From: Picochlorum sp. 'celeri'
Taxonomy: Eukaryota > Chlorophyta > Trebouxiophyceae
DNA length: 64,000 nt
Direction: 5' to 3'
NCBI GenBank assembly: GCA_010909725.1
Contig: JAACMV010000023.1
Coordinates: 558,001-622,000 of the forward strand
The translations under genes and the position numbers were made by a program. Positions 30,935 through 42,100 of the stretch are shown here, in pieces. The notes under the pieces were generated by a model. It was not told the origin of the DNA and did no database searches. It saw only the letters and a program-made list of their open reading frames with translations. Each line of letters starts with the position of its first letter. Within the stretch, counting starts at the first letter, position 1.

Positions 30935-31603
30935 TCATGCAACTAAATTCTTCATATCGAAATCTTTCTCAGTTTTCTTCCACAAGGCAATGCCTCCTCC
31001 TCGCCCTCTGGCGCAGATCACTTCATCATCAACATAGAAAATGATGAAGAAGGGATCCTTTGCAGATGGTTTGTAGTCCACGATTGCATCTTTAATCTTG
31101 AATTCAAACTTCAATGGTCCAAGCTTAATATTGAGCCTATCGAAATCAAAAGATAACTTTTTCCCCTGGTATGCATACCCTCCTTTGAATGTCAGGGCTG
31201 CAATTAAACCCAGAAAGATGCCATTTTCAATTTCTCCCGTACGAGCATCCCACCTCTGTGCAGCTGTCAGTGGAAAGTAGTTGCCTCCACCCTTGCCTTG
31301 GTTCTTCATCGCTTCTCTAACTTTTGCAACGCCAGTAGTAAATACAAGTTGCCATCGATCACCCCTACCAACAATGCCAGGCCATTCTTCATCCTGCAAT
31401 TTTAACTTTTCCAACTGCCTCATGGCATCAAAGACTTGTACGGGCTTCACATCACGTGTAGCAGCCGCCCGCTTTAAAGTAGATACAGCCTTCTCAACCT
31501 GTCCAGATACTTCTTGCTGCTGGGTGGATGCCCTCACAACAAGTGGACGTTGTCGACACCTAGTACATCGATGCTGGACTAAGCAGCCCTTGGAGGTCAC
31601 CAT
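30935..31603 (-). CDS. Plastid lipid-associated protein (PAP/fibrillin-like)
   Basis: The 222-aa intronless protein has a ~25-residue transit-like start (basic, Cys/Arg-rich), a helical region, and then a compact beta-rich domain of the plastid fibrillin/PAP family. Recognisable pieces are DRWQLVFTTG, a central FDFDRLNIKLGPLKFEF strand pair, and the C-terminal FYVDDEVICARGRGGGIALW found in several plant fibrillins. Fibrillins coat plastoglobules and thylakoids and bind lipids such as plastoquinone precursors. The subfamily cannot be assigned by eye. It shares a 324-bp divergent region with MCM3. Confidence 0.75.
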   Translation of the reverse strand: MVTSKGCLVQHRCTRCRQRPLVVRASTQQQEVSGQVEKAVSTLKRAAATRDVKPVQVFDAMRQLEKLKLQDEEWPGIVGRGDRWQLVFTTGVAKVREAMKNQGKGGGNYFPLTAAQRWDARTGEIENGIFLGLIAALTFKGGYAYQGKKLSFDFDRLNIKLGPLKFEFKIKDAIVDYKPSAKDPFFIIFYVDDEVICARGRGGGIALWKKTEKDFDMKNLVA

Positions 31604-31927
31604 TATACCTAAAATATATAATTTTCACCCACCATGAGAGGGTTCGCGATCTGCATCCACTGTCCAACAGCAAAGATTGGACACAGCAATTCGATAAGGA
31701 ATTCTATTTACGGAAACTAGTATTTTCCGACTTTCCTAACGTGGAATTCAAATTTTGAATCAAACAACATCGCCGATTCGATGTTACTATGCACCCGGGT
31801 GAAGCAGCAGTATCACAATAAATATTAAAAGAAATATTTACTCGTATTTTGTGCCTGAATAAGAGCACAACTCGCTTCAGTGTGGTGTGCGCGTCATTCT
31901 TTCTCTCCAAAAGAATCACACGCAATC
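31604..31927. other. Fibrillin-MCM3 divergent promoter region
   Basis: About 324 bp holding two outward promoters. I looked for an E2F-type site (TTTSSCGC) expected upstream of an S-phase gene and did not see a clear one. Nothing else is recognisable. Confidence 0.4.
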
Positions 31928-34345
31928 ATGAATGAACAGGATGAATTGCGTTTGGAATTGAAGAGAGATTTTAGAGATTTTCTCGAACATGACTTTGGTG
32001 CCGAAAGACAGGGCGGGAAGTATGTGGATCAAATTCGTGGAATTTTGAAAAACTTCCACGTCTCAAAGGCTGTCAGACTGGATGTCGATTTACAAGGTAC
32101 GAGTATGTATGTTGTAGAAACCGGAGATCTTCATAGAAGTGACATGAGATACTTGGCTGCAGATTTGGCCGATTTTAATGAGGACCTGCACAATAGAACA
32201 ATGTCCAGTCCTGTGGACTGTCTTCCAGCATTTGAAGATGCTTTGGAAGCAGTCATGTTGGATCAAGAGGGTGCGAACAAAATTCTCGAGGGTCACACGT
32301 CATATAATGTGACATTTTCTGGTGAATTTGGGGCAAATAAAGTTACCCCAAGGTGCCTTTGCTCGAATCATCTTGGCAAGCTTGTTGAAGTCAAGGGTAT
32401 TGTGACAAAGTGTACACTTGTCAGACCCAAGATGGTCAAATCTGTGCACTATTGTCCAACCACCGGTGCAACAACATCTCGTGAATATAGAGATGTGACA
32501 TCCAACAGAGGATTGCCGACTCCCACTGTGTACCCCACAAGGGACACAGAGGGAAATTTGCTGACAACACAGTTTGGTCTATGCACATTCATCGATCAGC
32601 AGGTTCTCACAGTGCAAGAATTGCCCGAGACCGCTCCTCCTGGTCAGCTGCCTAGGTCAGTTGACATTGTCTTGGAAGGTGATCTTCGTGATGCTGCAAA
32701 GCCAGGCGATCGAGTCACCTGTGTTGGAATCTACAAGCCTGTTCCTCCAAGAGCTTCTGGCTCAATCTCTGGCGTGTTCAGGGCTATTTTGGTGGCAAAT
32801 GGTGTGAGGCTATTGAACCAGGAAGCGACAGGACCCATGTTTACGGAGAATGATTACGATAACATCACAGAACTGGCTAGTGAGGCTGATGTTATTGACC
32901 AGCTTGCTGCATCCTTGGCTCCGTCAATTTATGGATACTCTTGGATCAAGAAGGCCTTGATTCTTTTGCTCGCTGGGGGCCGCGAAAGAAAATTGCAGAA
33001 TGGAACACATCTTCGTGGCGATGTCAATTGTTTATTGGTCGGAGATCCAGGAGTTGCAAAATCACAGCTCTTGAGGGCAGTCATGAACATTGCACCATTG
33101 TGCGTTTCGACGACTGGAAGGGGGAGTTCTGGTGTGGGTCTTACAGCCGCAGTTGTAACAGATCAGGATACAGGGGAGAGAAGATTGGAAGCTGGAGCCA
33201 TGGTGTTGGCTGACAGAGGTGTGGTGTGCATTGATGAGTTTGATAAGATGAATGATGGTGATCGAGTCGCTATCCACGAAGTCATGGAACAGCAGACAGT
33301 AACGATCGCGAAAGCAGGTATTTTGACCCAATTGAATGCACGATGCTCGGTTGTTGCGGCAGCAAATCCCATCTATGGGCATTATGATCGAACAATCTCC
33401 ATCACTCGTAACATTGGTCTCCCAGACTCTCTCTTATCTCGTTTCGATCTTCTCTTCGTCGTTCTAGACAATAACGACGCAACCAGAGACAGAGAAATTG
33501 CAGACCATGTTCTTGGGCAACATCGATACAGGCCATCTGGCGATGATGGAACGGCTGTGCAGGATGATATGTTGATTGAGGAATTGAGGGATGATCACGA
33601 CGACGAGAATGCAGAGACTCCAATGAGGGTCAAGTATGATTCTCGTCTTTATGGACCCCGCGTACGAGGAGCAAAGGACCCTCTATCGATTCCATTCTTG
33701 AAAAAATATCTGGCTTTTGCGAAACAGAGGTTCTCGTCCCCAGAAATGACACCAGAAGCATCCGAGGCAATTGCAGAGTACTATGCAGATCTCAGGAACT
33801 CAACAGAAGTCCAGGCTCTTCCGGTTACAGTTCGTACTCTCGAGACAATCATCAGACTTACATGTGCGCATGCTAAAGTTCGTTTGAGCCCAATTGTTGA
33901 ATTGAAGGATGTGGAAGAAGTCCAATCAATTGTTGACATGATCCTGAAGAGTGACCCAAGTGCTACTAATGAAAAGCCAGGAAATCATTCCAGGCGAGGA
34001 GACCGTCGAACAAAACGTGCTCGGGATGATGATGATGACGATGATGAAGACGAAGACGATGATGAAATGAGTGAGGATGTGAGCGATGATGAGGAAGAAG
34101 AGCCCAGGGCTAGTGGGCAAGAACCAGGGCAGGGCTCTACACCTGTATCTGGAGAAGATATTAGATCAGTAGTGATGGAGCTGGGCCACTTAAACAGCGG
34201 CAGTGCATCCATCACAGGGGTGATTGCAACCCTCAAGTCTCGCAAGATCGAAGTCACTCGAGAAGCTGTCATCAGTATCCTCAACGAATTGGAAAGCGCT
34301 GACAAAATCACAATGGAGGGAGAGGACTTTTATCTTTCAACCTGA
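31928..34345 (+). CDS. MCM3: DNA replication licensing factor MCM3
   Basis: MCM3 is one of the six MCM2-7 helicase subunits loaded at origins. The 805-aa protein is distinguished from MCM5 by MCM3-specific segments: VTPRCLCSNHLGKLVEVKGIVTK, RPKMVKSVHYCPTT, VYPTRDTEGNLL and PPGQLPRSVDIVLEGDLRD. The AAA+ motor has Walker A GDPGVAKSQ (about 372), Walker B CIDEFDKMND and the arginine finger SRFDLLF. A basic then strongly acidic stretch (KRARDDDDDDDEDEDDD, near residue 700) precedes a winged-helix C-terminus; a comparable linker with an NLS is common in MCM3. The start is ATG 31928. TGTAA lies at 34382, and the SDR ATG begins 42 bp after the stop. Confidence 0.95.
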   Translation: MNEQDELRLELKRDFRDFLEHDFGAERQGGKYVDQIRGILKNFHVSKAVRLDVDLQGTSMYVVETGDLHRSDMRYLAADLADFNEDLHNRTMSSPVDCLPAFEDALEAVMLDQEGANKILEGHTSYNVTFSGEFGANKVTPRCLCSNHLGKLVEVKGIVTKCTLVRPKMVKSVHYCPTTGATTSREYRDVTSNRGLPTPTVYPTRDTEGNLLTTQFGLCTFIDQQVLTVQELPETAPPGQLPRSVDIVLEGDLRDAAKPGDRVTCVGIYKPVPPRASGSISGVFRAILVANGVRLLNQEATGPMFTENDYDNITELASEADVIDQLAASLAPSIYGYSWIKKALILLLAGGRERKLQNGTHLRGDVNCLLVGDPGVAKSQLLRAVMNIAPLCVSTTGRGSSGVGLTAAVVTDQDTGERRLEAGAMVLADRGVVCIDEFDKMNDGDRVAIHEVMEQQTVTIAKAGILTQLNARCSVVAAANPIYGHYDRTISITRNIGLPDSLLSRFDLLFVVLDNNDATRDREIADHVLGQHRYRPSGDDGTAVQDDMLIEELRDDHDDENAETPMRVKYDSRLYGPRVRGAKDPLSIPFLKKYLAFAKQRFSSPEMTPEASEAIAEYYADLRNSTEVQALPVTVRTLETIIRLTCAHAKVRLSPIVELKDVEEVQSIVDMILKSDPSATNEKPGNHSRRGDRRTKRARDDDDDDDEDEDDDEMSEDVSDDEEEEPRASGQEPGQGSTPVSGEDIRSVVMELGHLNSGSASITGVIATLKSRKIEVTREAVISILNELESADKITMEGEDFYLST

Positions 34346-34387
34346 TGCTTTTTGCTACACTATCTTTCCATCAATTAAAATTGTAAT

Positions 34388-35503
34388 ATGAATAACCGGA
34401 TGTGTTCCGAAGGAAATACAAGATCGTGGGAAAAGAGGGTCCGCGTGTTTTCAAACCAAATAAACAAAGTCAATGCGACTCAACCAGCACGAAACAATAG
34501 TGAAAGCCGGTTCTCTCTTCATGAGACACGTAGTAAATTAGATGGTTCTGCGTCGAATGCCGAGGACATTCGTTCCATCGGTGAGCAAGTGCCTGCTTTT
34601 GAACCTGGAAGACACCTGCTCAATCGGCGCATTATTGTGACCGGTGCTGGGTCTGGTATCGGGTATGCAGCAGCTATTTTGTTTGCCTGTCATGGTGCCA
34701 ATCTAGTGCTGTGCGATCTTGATGGTGAGAAGTTACAAGGGGCGGTAGACTTCATCAGGAATGGACCAGGAAGGGATCATAAGCAATGGTTACGGAAACG
34801 TTCAGGTGAATTCTATCTGGCTGACTCAGGGCCCCATCAATGCGTGGCATTAGCAGGAGATGTAACCGATCCAGAATACGTGAAAAGAGTGATAGAAACA
34901 GCTGTTGAGAAATTTGGTGGCATCGATGATGTCGTGCTGAATGCAGGTTTTACATGGGATGGCACTGTACACAAAATGAAGGATACTCAGTGGAAGGCAA
35001 TGCTCGATGTGCATTTGACTGCGCCATTTCTGATGATTCGGCAGATTGCTCCTTACATGAGAGGAGCTGCGAAAGAAGAGATAGAAAAAATGGGATACGC
35101 TCGGAGCAGAAGTATTCTGACGGTTTCATCTGTGAGTGGAGTGCATGGGAATGCAGGACAGACCAATTATGCAGCTGCCAAGGCTGGTATTGTGGGTTTG
35201 ACTAAATCATTGGCTAAAGAGTGGGGTTCTTTTAACATAAGAGCAAACTGTCTGGTATTTGGTCATATCAAAACCAGGCTGACACAAAATATGGACAAAG
35301 GAGCAAGCATACAGTACAAAGGTGAAAGCGTGAAACTTGGTATTCCAGTTGATGGAATGGGAGATATTATTAGCAATATGACAGCTTTAAAGCGACCAGG
35401 TCTCGCAGAAGAGGCTGCAGGAGCTATGTTGATGCTCACAGGTCCATATGCGAGTTATATTACAGGACAGGCCATAGAAGTTACTGGGGGAGGATGGCTA
35501 TAA
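34388..35503 (+). CDS. Classical short-chain dehydrogenase/reductase (FabG-like), function unknown
   Basis: The 371-aa protein has an ~75-residue N-terminal extension without recognised motif, then a classical NAD(P)-binding SDR domain: TGAGSGIG, a CDLDGEKL acidic residue after beta-2 (suggests NAD preference), VVLNAG (in place of NNAG), the catalytic Ser in VSSVSGVHG and Tyr-Lys in NYAAAKAG, and the tail ITGQAIEVTGGGWL. Two loop insertions near residues 135-155 and 220-230 lengthen it relative to FabG. It differs clearly from the plastid FabG 4 kb upstream, so this is not a recent duplicate. Substrate unknown. Its stop is 2 bp from the convergent demethylase stop. Confidence 0.85.
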   Translation: MNNRMCSEGNTRSWEKRVRVFSNQINKVNATQPARNNSESRFSLHETRSKLDGSASNAEDIRSIGEQVPAFEPGRHLLNRRIIVTGAGSGIGYAAAILFACHGANLVLCDLDGEKLQGAVDFIRNGPGRDHKQWLRKRSGEFYLADSGPHQCVALAGDVTDPEYVKRVIETAVEKFGGIDDVVLNAGFTWDGTVHKMKDTQWKAMLDVHLTAPFLMIRQIAPYMRGAAKEEIEKMGYARSRSILTVSSVSGVHGNAGQTNYAAAKAGIVGLTKSLAKEWGSFNIRANCLVFGHIKTRLTQNMDKGASIQYKGESVKLGIPVDGMGDIISNMTALKRPGLAEEAAGAMLMLTGPYASYITGQAIEVTGGGWL

Positions 35504-35505
35504 CA

Positions 35506-38500
35506 TCATCTTCCTGAATAGGAATCAATATATCCACCGACCAACTTTTGGATGCTCTCCCTTCTTGCTTTGTAAAATTTCCTCCAATCATCATAATCTT
35601 TGTCCGATGTTTTCATCATCACTTTGTCACTAGCTTTTTTCATGATGGCCTTGTATGCATCTTTCGAAATTCTCCTGGACTCGTAGTGAGGCTTCAGGAG
35701 CTCTGCAATGTAGCCATCAACCTTTTTCTTCAACATGTCTTTGTTACTGGAGATCTTTGCTTTAGGCTTCTTCCTCTTATTACGGAGAGAATCTCTATAC
35801 TCTTCAAAGGTACTGTAGGCCGGAGTATCATTGATGAGCTGTGATGCATCAGTCGCCTGGGCCTCTGCTTGAGCTCGCAACCTCTCAGCTTCCTCTTCCA
35901 GTGCCTTCAATTCTGCTTCTGCTTCGGCCAACTTTTGCTTGGTGTCATCATCGATTTCTGCTTCAGCTTGCGCAATTCGAGGTTTAAACTTTTTCAGAAC
36001 AGGAGAGATGATGTAGTCATCCTCTTCATTTGTTTCCAGACTCATAAGTTTCTCAATCACTCTTTTCGCTGCCAACTTGACGTCGGGATCTGCATGTTGT
36101 GTTCCGATCTTTTTGCAAACCAGCAAAAGTCTAGATTTTCCCGCTTGAAGCTGAACCTTGCTTAAATCTGTAGCTGCAAAGGTTTTGAGCAGCGAGAGTG
36201 CAACGTGTGAGAGCATTTGTGCAAGTGAAGCATCTTCTAGCCAGCTCAACAGGATGGACAAGCATTTTTCGTCCTCGTAGATATTCTTCAAAGCCTCTTG
36301 TGAAGCTTCGACCATGCAATGGGCAAGAGCCTGCTGTATTGATGTTCCTTCTGCCGCCTGAAGGCTCGAAAGAACAACTGACGTGTCCTTATTCTCAGCT
36401 GCCAATAAGCCACGCCACATGTCCTTGACAGCAGCACGCTTTGCATTCCTGGAAATCATTTCCTCTTCCATTCTTGCAAAATCTCTTCCCATTGCTTTTC
36501 GTGTCTGGTATTCGATATCATTATCAGTATTATCCTCTCGTGTCACAGATTTTCGCTTTTGATTCTGCACCACTGGTTCCGGGTACTTCTCAGAAGCCAT
36601 TTCAAGAAGTCTGGACACCTCGCGCAACCCTGTCAGCATTGCACCACCGACTGTGTCAGGATGCTCTCGGCATGTATGCTCTCCTGCAAAGAAGATTTTT
36701 CGCCCCACTGGGCGTGCTAAGAGGTCGTAATCGTTCCCAGATGAACCCACAGCGACATAAGAATAAGAGCCACGTGCATGTGGGTCTGATGCCCAACGCG
36801 TTACATGATGGGCAAGTGGCTCCGGTACTTCTGTACCATTGAATATCGACCTCAGGGTTTCCATAGCGACATGCTTTAGATCTTCCTCAGAGGTTGTTTC
36901 ATTCGCTTCTGCAGATCTTCCAGAAACCAAGGCAGCCAAAATGGGTGTCCCACTGAATCGATGGATATTCCAAAACATGAAGCAGCATCCACGAGTAGAT
37001 TCCGTCGTGCCTTTAGCTGCTCCGAAGAAATCCACGGATTCATCCCAGAAAACGCGATCAAATTGCAAGAAAACTTTGTCCAACTTGCCAAATCCCAATC
37101 TATCAATGGCCTCTTTCTTCCACTGTGGCAAATCAGGAATGAATTTGACCACCTGTTCTTTTAAAACTCCAAGAGGAGTAGTAATTATTGTCGCATCGCA
37201 AGAAAAGTCCAAACCAGATTTTGTTCGAATCACAACGCTGTTGTTCCGCTTCTCATCATCAACAACAACTTGTTCTACTTCCTCATTAAGCCTCACATCA
37301 ACAAGTTTTGAGATGAAACTAAATGGTTGATCATAACCTCCTACCACAAAGCAGTGCGGTCCACCAAATCCACCATAATCTTCATCCTGATTCCAATGGG
37401 CTGCTGACAGCGACCTTAGAGGTGCAGAGCAACCATATTCTAGATTTGCCCAGTGCCACCCTAGCAATCTATGATGGTCCTCTGTCAAATCTTGGGGATA
37501 CAGAGAAGGCGGAAATTCATCATCACTCACCACATCCTCGACCTTCAAAGTAAGAGAAACTTTCACAAAACCAAACTCTCCTGTCTCTATCCTAACTTTT
37601 ACTGCTATTGCATCTGAATCACTTGTATTTCTCTGAATTCGTTCATCAACTTTTTTAATCGTTTCCTCTTTCCATAAGTTCTCAGCTTGGTCTAGCAGCA
37701 CACCAAAGGATGCATTCTCCTGTTCCTCTAATGGCATGTTCTCCAAGTACGCCGCTGCTCGATCCAGCATCTCATCCCTTATTTTCTCAACCATGGTGTC
37801 CAGATCAGAGTCCACCAGTCTTTGGTGCTGCACATCATAAATCGGCAGCGTCTCACTTCGAAGCTCATGGAGCTTTAGACCAAGCTGCGTGCAAAGAAGA
37901 GACGATGGATCTGCCCTCAGACCCTTCCTTGGGTCTGTTCTTGCACCAGTAATGATTGATGCACCAAGGTCGATTGGAGCACCAAAATTTTCCTTTTTAA
38001 GTGAGTTAATTCGACCTCCAACCCTATCACGCGCCTCTAGAACAGTAACCTGATATCCATGCCGCTTTAAATGCAATGCAGCTGTTAGTCCAGCAGGACC
38101 TCCACCCACCACCACAACCTTTCCCTTGTTTGTCCTCTTTTTATACTCTGCAGATGGCCCTCCATTATCAAGATATTTTGCCACTAATTGCTTAATAAGC
38201 GCCTTTCTTGGCTTCATACTCACTCCAAAATGTTCCGAAAGAGCATTTCGCAGCATTTTTTCACTCGTTGAATCCATATCCACATGCTTCAGAATAGAAT
38301 ACAAGGCCCCTTCAACCGCCTCATCACTAGGCTCTGGCTCCTCAGCACCGCTCTCATCCCTCGGAAATTGGGACACTGCCACAGGAATGAGTGGATCATT
38401 TTTCAAAATACCAATGTTGATGCAGCCTTGTTGATGCAAAAAGTCGTATACCTGTTCAACAAACTCTATGTCATCCTCCCCATCATATGAACCTACACAC

Positions 38501-38856
38501 GCAGCTTTTGACAAGTATACTGTTGGATTCCTATACCACACACGCAGCACATAATCCCGAGCTTTCAAATACCGAGCTCTATTCCCTCCATACTTTTTCT
38601 TCTCAGATGCCAGAGTCAATATCCCAGGTTTTAGCCCAGATGCAACAGTAGCCTCAAATGAAACCCGCGCAACATCATGCATCGCATCAAATCCCTCCTC
38701 CACATCTTTACTTGTTCGCTTTCTACGTATTCTACCACCCCTGTGATGCCTATTCCTCTGTTCTTGAACAGCAACATCCCTCTTGTCAACAACCGTATCC
38801 TTGATATCCTCCATCTTCACCTCTTCCGCTCCATTCAAAGCCGGCATATTCTCCAT
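35506..38856 (-). CDS. LSD1-family histone demethylase, LDL3-like
   Basis: The 1116-aa intronless gene encodes a flavin-dependent lysine demethylase. A SWIRM domain lies near 60-155 (RNPTVYLSKAACVG, VYDFLHQQGCINIGIL). The amine-oxidase domain follows, with the FAD motif VVVGGGPAGLTAALHL and LEARDRVGGR, the active-site lysine in LGFGKLDKVFLQFDRVFW, RGSYSYVAVGSSGNDYDLL, and FFAGEHTCREHPDTVGGAML. No LSD1-type tower (CoREST-binding) insertion is evident. A long C-terminal extension contains a coiled coil (AEAEAELKALEEEAERLRAQ) and, at about 1033-1116, a helical module with RRISKDAYKAIMKKASDKVM. It resembles the C-terminus of plant LDL3, which binds the RNA polymerase II tail for co-transcriptional H3K4me2 removal. 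That functional link is inferred. Confidence 0.85.
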   Translation of the reverse strand: MENMPALNGAEEVKMEDIKDTVVDKRDVAVQEQRNRHHRGGRIRRKRTSKDVEEGFDAMHDVARVSFEATVASGLKPGILTLASEKKKYGGNRARYLKARDYVLRVWYRNPTVYLSKAACVGSYDGEDDIEFVEQVYDFLHQQGCINIGILKNDPLIPVAVSQFPRDESGAEEPEPSDEAVEGALYSILKHVDMDSTSEKMLRNALSEHFGVSMKPRKALIKQLVAKYLDNGGPSAEYKKRTNKGKVVVVGGGPAGLTAALHLKRHGYQVTVLEARDRVGGRINSLKKENFGAPIDLGASIITGARTDPRKGLRADPSSLLCTQLGLKLHELRSETLPIYDVQHQRLVDSDLDTMVEKIRDEMLDRAAAYLENMPLEEQENASFGVLLDQAENLWKEETIKKVDERIQRNTSDSDAIAVKVRIETGEFGFVKVSLTLKVEDVVSDDEFPPSLYPQDLTEDHHRLLGWHWANLEYGCSAPLRSLSAAHWNQDEDYGGFGGPHCFVVGGYDQPFSFISKLVDVRLNEEVEQVVVDDEKRNNSVVIRTKSGLDFSCDATIITTPLGVLKEQVVKFIPDLPQWKKEAIDRLGFGKLDKVFLQFDRVFWDESVDFFGAAKGTTESTRGCCFMFWNIHRFSGTPILAALVSGRSAEANETTSEEDLKHVAMETLRSIFNGTEVPEPLAHHVTRWASDPHARGSYSYVAVGSSGNDYDLLARPVGRKIFFAGEHTCREHPDTVGGAMLTGLREVSRLLEMASEKYPEPVVQNQKRKSVTREDNTDNDIEYQTRKAMGRDFARMEEEMISRNAKRAAVKDMWRGLLAAENKDTSVVLSSLQAAEGTSIQQALAHCMVEASQEALKNIYEDEKCLSILLSWLEDASLAQMLSHVALSLLKTFAATDLSKVQLQAGKSRLLLVCKKIGTQHADPDVKLAAKRVIEKLMSLETNEEDDYIISPVLKKFKPRIAQAEAEIDDDTKQKLAEAEAELKALEEEAERLRAQAEAQATDASQLINDTPAYSTFEEYRDSLRNKRKKPKAKISSNKDMLKKKVDGYIAELLKPHYESRRISKDAYKAIMKKASDKVMMKTSDKDYDDWRKFYKARRESIQKLVGGYIDSYSGR

Positions 38857-39155
38857 GGTATAGAAATCAACACGAGTATCAGATCACAAAATCACCCGCA
38901 ACAGGTATACCAAGCAACCTGTGGATCTTAAGCAAACAACCAGGCCAGTCTCTCTGATGCCGATAGAACCTGGTACGAATTGATTAGTGATCATGAATAC
39001 ACAGATAATATAATTCCGATCATCGAAAGCGCATCTTGATGCAATGTATTCACATGCAGCGCGTCAGATTATATCTTTATTTACGGAATCCGGTACATTC
39101 AAACTTTTGAACACAAAATTGTCATTACAGGGCATCTGCAACAGTAGTAAATATA
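38857..39155. other. Gap between FUSC-like and demethylase genes
   Basis: About 300 bp in the tandem minus-strand pair. It holds the demethylase promoter and the 3' end of the FUSC gene, with a minus-strand TGTAA (TTACA at 39125-39129). No other feature was seen. Confidence 0.4.
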
Positions 39156-42100
39156 TTATTTATTACCTGAATGAATGGCGGGAAGGATCCAATGGCGGCC
39201 TTTGTCTCTGTAGGCGTCAATATTCACCATTGACGTTGCTAAACAACTCACTTCCCGAATACTACGCGTCAGCATGCCATACCAGAGGAGGTACCTCAGG
39301 TCACTGTATGAAAGGTCTCTGGTTTCTTTGAGCACCGGGAGAGTCTCAACGTAGAGATCGAAGAGTCGTCTCCTTTCTTCCTCTATGAGTGCCAGTTTGT
39401 TCCTGAGGGTAGCAAGATCTTCATCGTGAACTCGTTTGCTGACAAATATCTGAATCAACGCTTGACACACATCAGATGCAGCATACAGACAAGCTTCTGT
39501 TGGTTCAAACATGCGAGCTTTGAGCTGGTGTGAGATACCAGTGCTGCCTTCCCTGAGGAAAGAGCTACGGACAACACGTCCTGCTATTGCGACATAACTT
39601 CCGATTCTAATCACGTCTTGGAAAACCAATTTCAGCGAATCAGGCAGTGGAATCAGGGTAATTCTCAGAAAGAACATGTAATGATGATCAAAGGCTCTTG
39701 TTTCCACCTCTGTGTAAATTCTTGAAAGAATTCCCAGTCTGGTAGCCATGGTCTGTAACATGTGTGCATTCCACTCCTTGTGATCCTCTGTTGAAACTCC
39801 GATATATGTATATGATGTATTCATGCGTTTAGAAGAGTCATTATCTGGTTTGATTTCTTGCTGTTCCTGCTTTGAGATCATATCAGACCCTTTCCAAAAA
39901 CATGTTTGGATGCTATGCATGTAGGATTGCAGCAAAGACCCCTCCAATTCGAATGCGACCTCAGAAGAATAACATGGAAATACTACATTGCTCACGATGA
40001 ATGCGTATATCGCCCCCAAGGCCGTGCTTACTGCTTTTCCTCCAAACAATTGCACAGTCCCTGGTGTACAACAAATTCCAGTATAACTGCAGACAAACAC
40101 CCCGTTGAACGTATATACGAAAAGAAACAAGCTATATCTAAAGTCAAAGCTAATTGGAGAGAAAAGACCGCAAAAGCCATTCACTAGGATGGTAATCATG
40201 GTCACGAAATATGGATTCTGCACCAGTGATCCATTCACAGTTGCAGCATAGCCCAGGCTTCCTCCAATTGCAATCAGCGATACTCTGAGAACAGCTTTGA
40301 TAACAGAGGCATCAACTGTATCCTGGGTGCATATTGCTACGGCGAGGACAAAATAATAAGGTTGCCAATTTGTAAACCATGTGGCAACAGCAGAGGCGTC
40401 TGTAACATAGCTCCCTGTGTTTGCATAACAATACCAGCCGATCAAAATTATTCCCACAACAGCCAGATTATAAGCTACAAAAAGCTTGAAGTATAACTGA
40501 TGCTGTCGTCGTCGTGCCGATGCCAACACAAGGTCCGGCGTATCCTGGTCAACATTGACACCACGAATAAAATCCCTTACATTGCACAGCAACTGAGTGA
40601 TTCCTTTTCTTTGAAAGTTCCATATATGGAGGCCAAGCGCATCACAAAGTATCTTCAAAGGAGAAGATATATATGGTTGTGTCCACGCATAGTCATACAT
40701 CGCTTTCCAGGTTGATGTATGGCAGGAAGGGTCTCCAGAAGAATCAGCCTTGTTGTCTTCAACCAAGCTGTAGATTTCCGTGTCTGTTATTTCTAATGCC
40801 CGAGACACTGCAATTTCAATACCAATCAGTTCATCTATCATGCTTTCAAAGGACGCTAGCATCGCAATTCCGGCACCTCGCTGGTCACCTGCTTCTAATG
40901 GTTCTGCTTGCAAGGCCTTGGTGATGCCACTGAATGCACTTTCTCTCAGGAGACTGAGGGTCTCTTTGATACAATCAGACACGAGTTTCATTTGAGCATC
41001 CCAAAATTTCAAAGAATGAGGTCTCCAAGATACTGCGTCCCCACTGCATGGTCCAAACAGCGGCATATGCTTCAAAGGCACCTCCATGGATGCCAGTACC
41101 GAGGCCATCATGGCTGAGACTTTGCTCGCAACATTAAAAATTACTTTCTCTGTATCACTGACAGAAGAATCTTTCTTTGCAGCATTATCCAATATAACAT
41201 ATGTCATTGTCTCGAATTCCTTGAGCGTACTCAAAAACACCTGCACCTTTCCAATGGCATTCGCATACTTGAATCTGTTTGCTCCAACCTGAGAGCTAAG
41301 CATTGGCCAGGGCGGTTCAAATGCGCACATCGAATTCGAGGTCTGTGCACCCAATGACATTCGCATGATGTCTCTTGGCGTCTTCACAAATCTTTTTGAA
41401 ATCGCATCATTCTTCCAACGGGCAATGTCAGTCTTGTAATCTTTGGTAACAGATGCTACATGAAACCCTGAGGAAAGTTTGGTGAAAAGCTTGCCCATCT
41501 CGATAAAAATATCTCCAATCTGCTCTCGAACTTGGTCATGGGACGATTTGACATACACAAAAGTGCCATTCACAACCAATGCCAGCAAAACCACTGCATT
41601 CATTTTGATAAATGGGGAGTATCCTAGGGTCCAAAACTCATACTGACCCAAGGTTGGCATTAGCCCCATTCCTACCAGGGTAACGACAGAAAAGTAAATT
41701 TGGCAGATATTAGCATGCAGTACATCTATTCCAGGTATTGTCGCTCTTGTATACATCAGGAAAACAGAAACGATAATGTGCAGCACCATCAGCAAAATCC
41801 AGAATGCAGATGACAATGTCACATCAGCTCCATTTTCGAGTCCAGAAAGGCCATCCAGAGGTACAGATGATCCCCGTGCCAGCCATGATATACTCACAAT
41901 CGCAAACCCCAAAAGTCCACCAGTCAACGTGACAGCAATCCAAATCAAACCACCAAATATACGACCGCCAATGCTTCTGTCAATAGAAAAAGCCTGAGAA
42001 GACACCCCATAGAACACTGCCGCTTCACATGCCTCATTGAATGAAATCGAGCGCACAACCAAGAATAATAATGGAATAATGACGCCGATAGCGTTCTGAG

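Noticed and set aside
31928..34345. Identification as MCM5
   Set aside because: The N-terminal and OB-domain segments (VKGIVTK, VYPTRD, PPGQLPRSVD) are those of MCM3.
36441..37330. Plus-strand frames of 133 and 163 codons
   Set aside because: They are antisense to the amine-oxidase domain of the demethylase.
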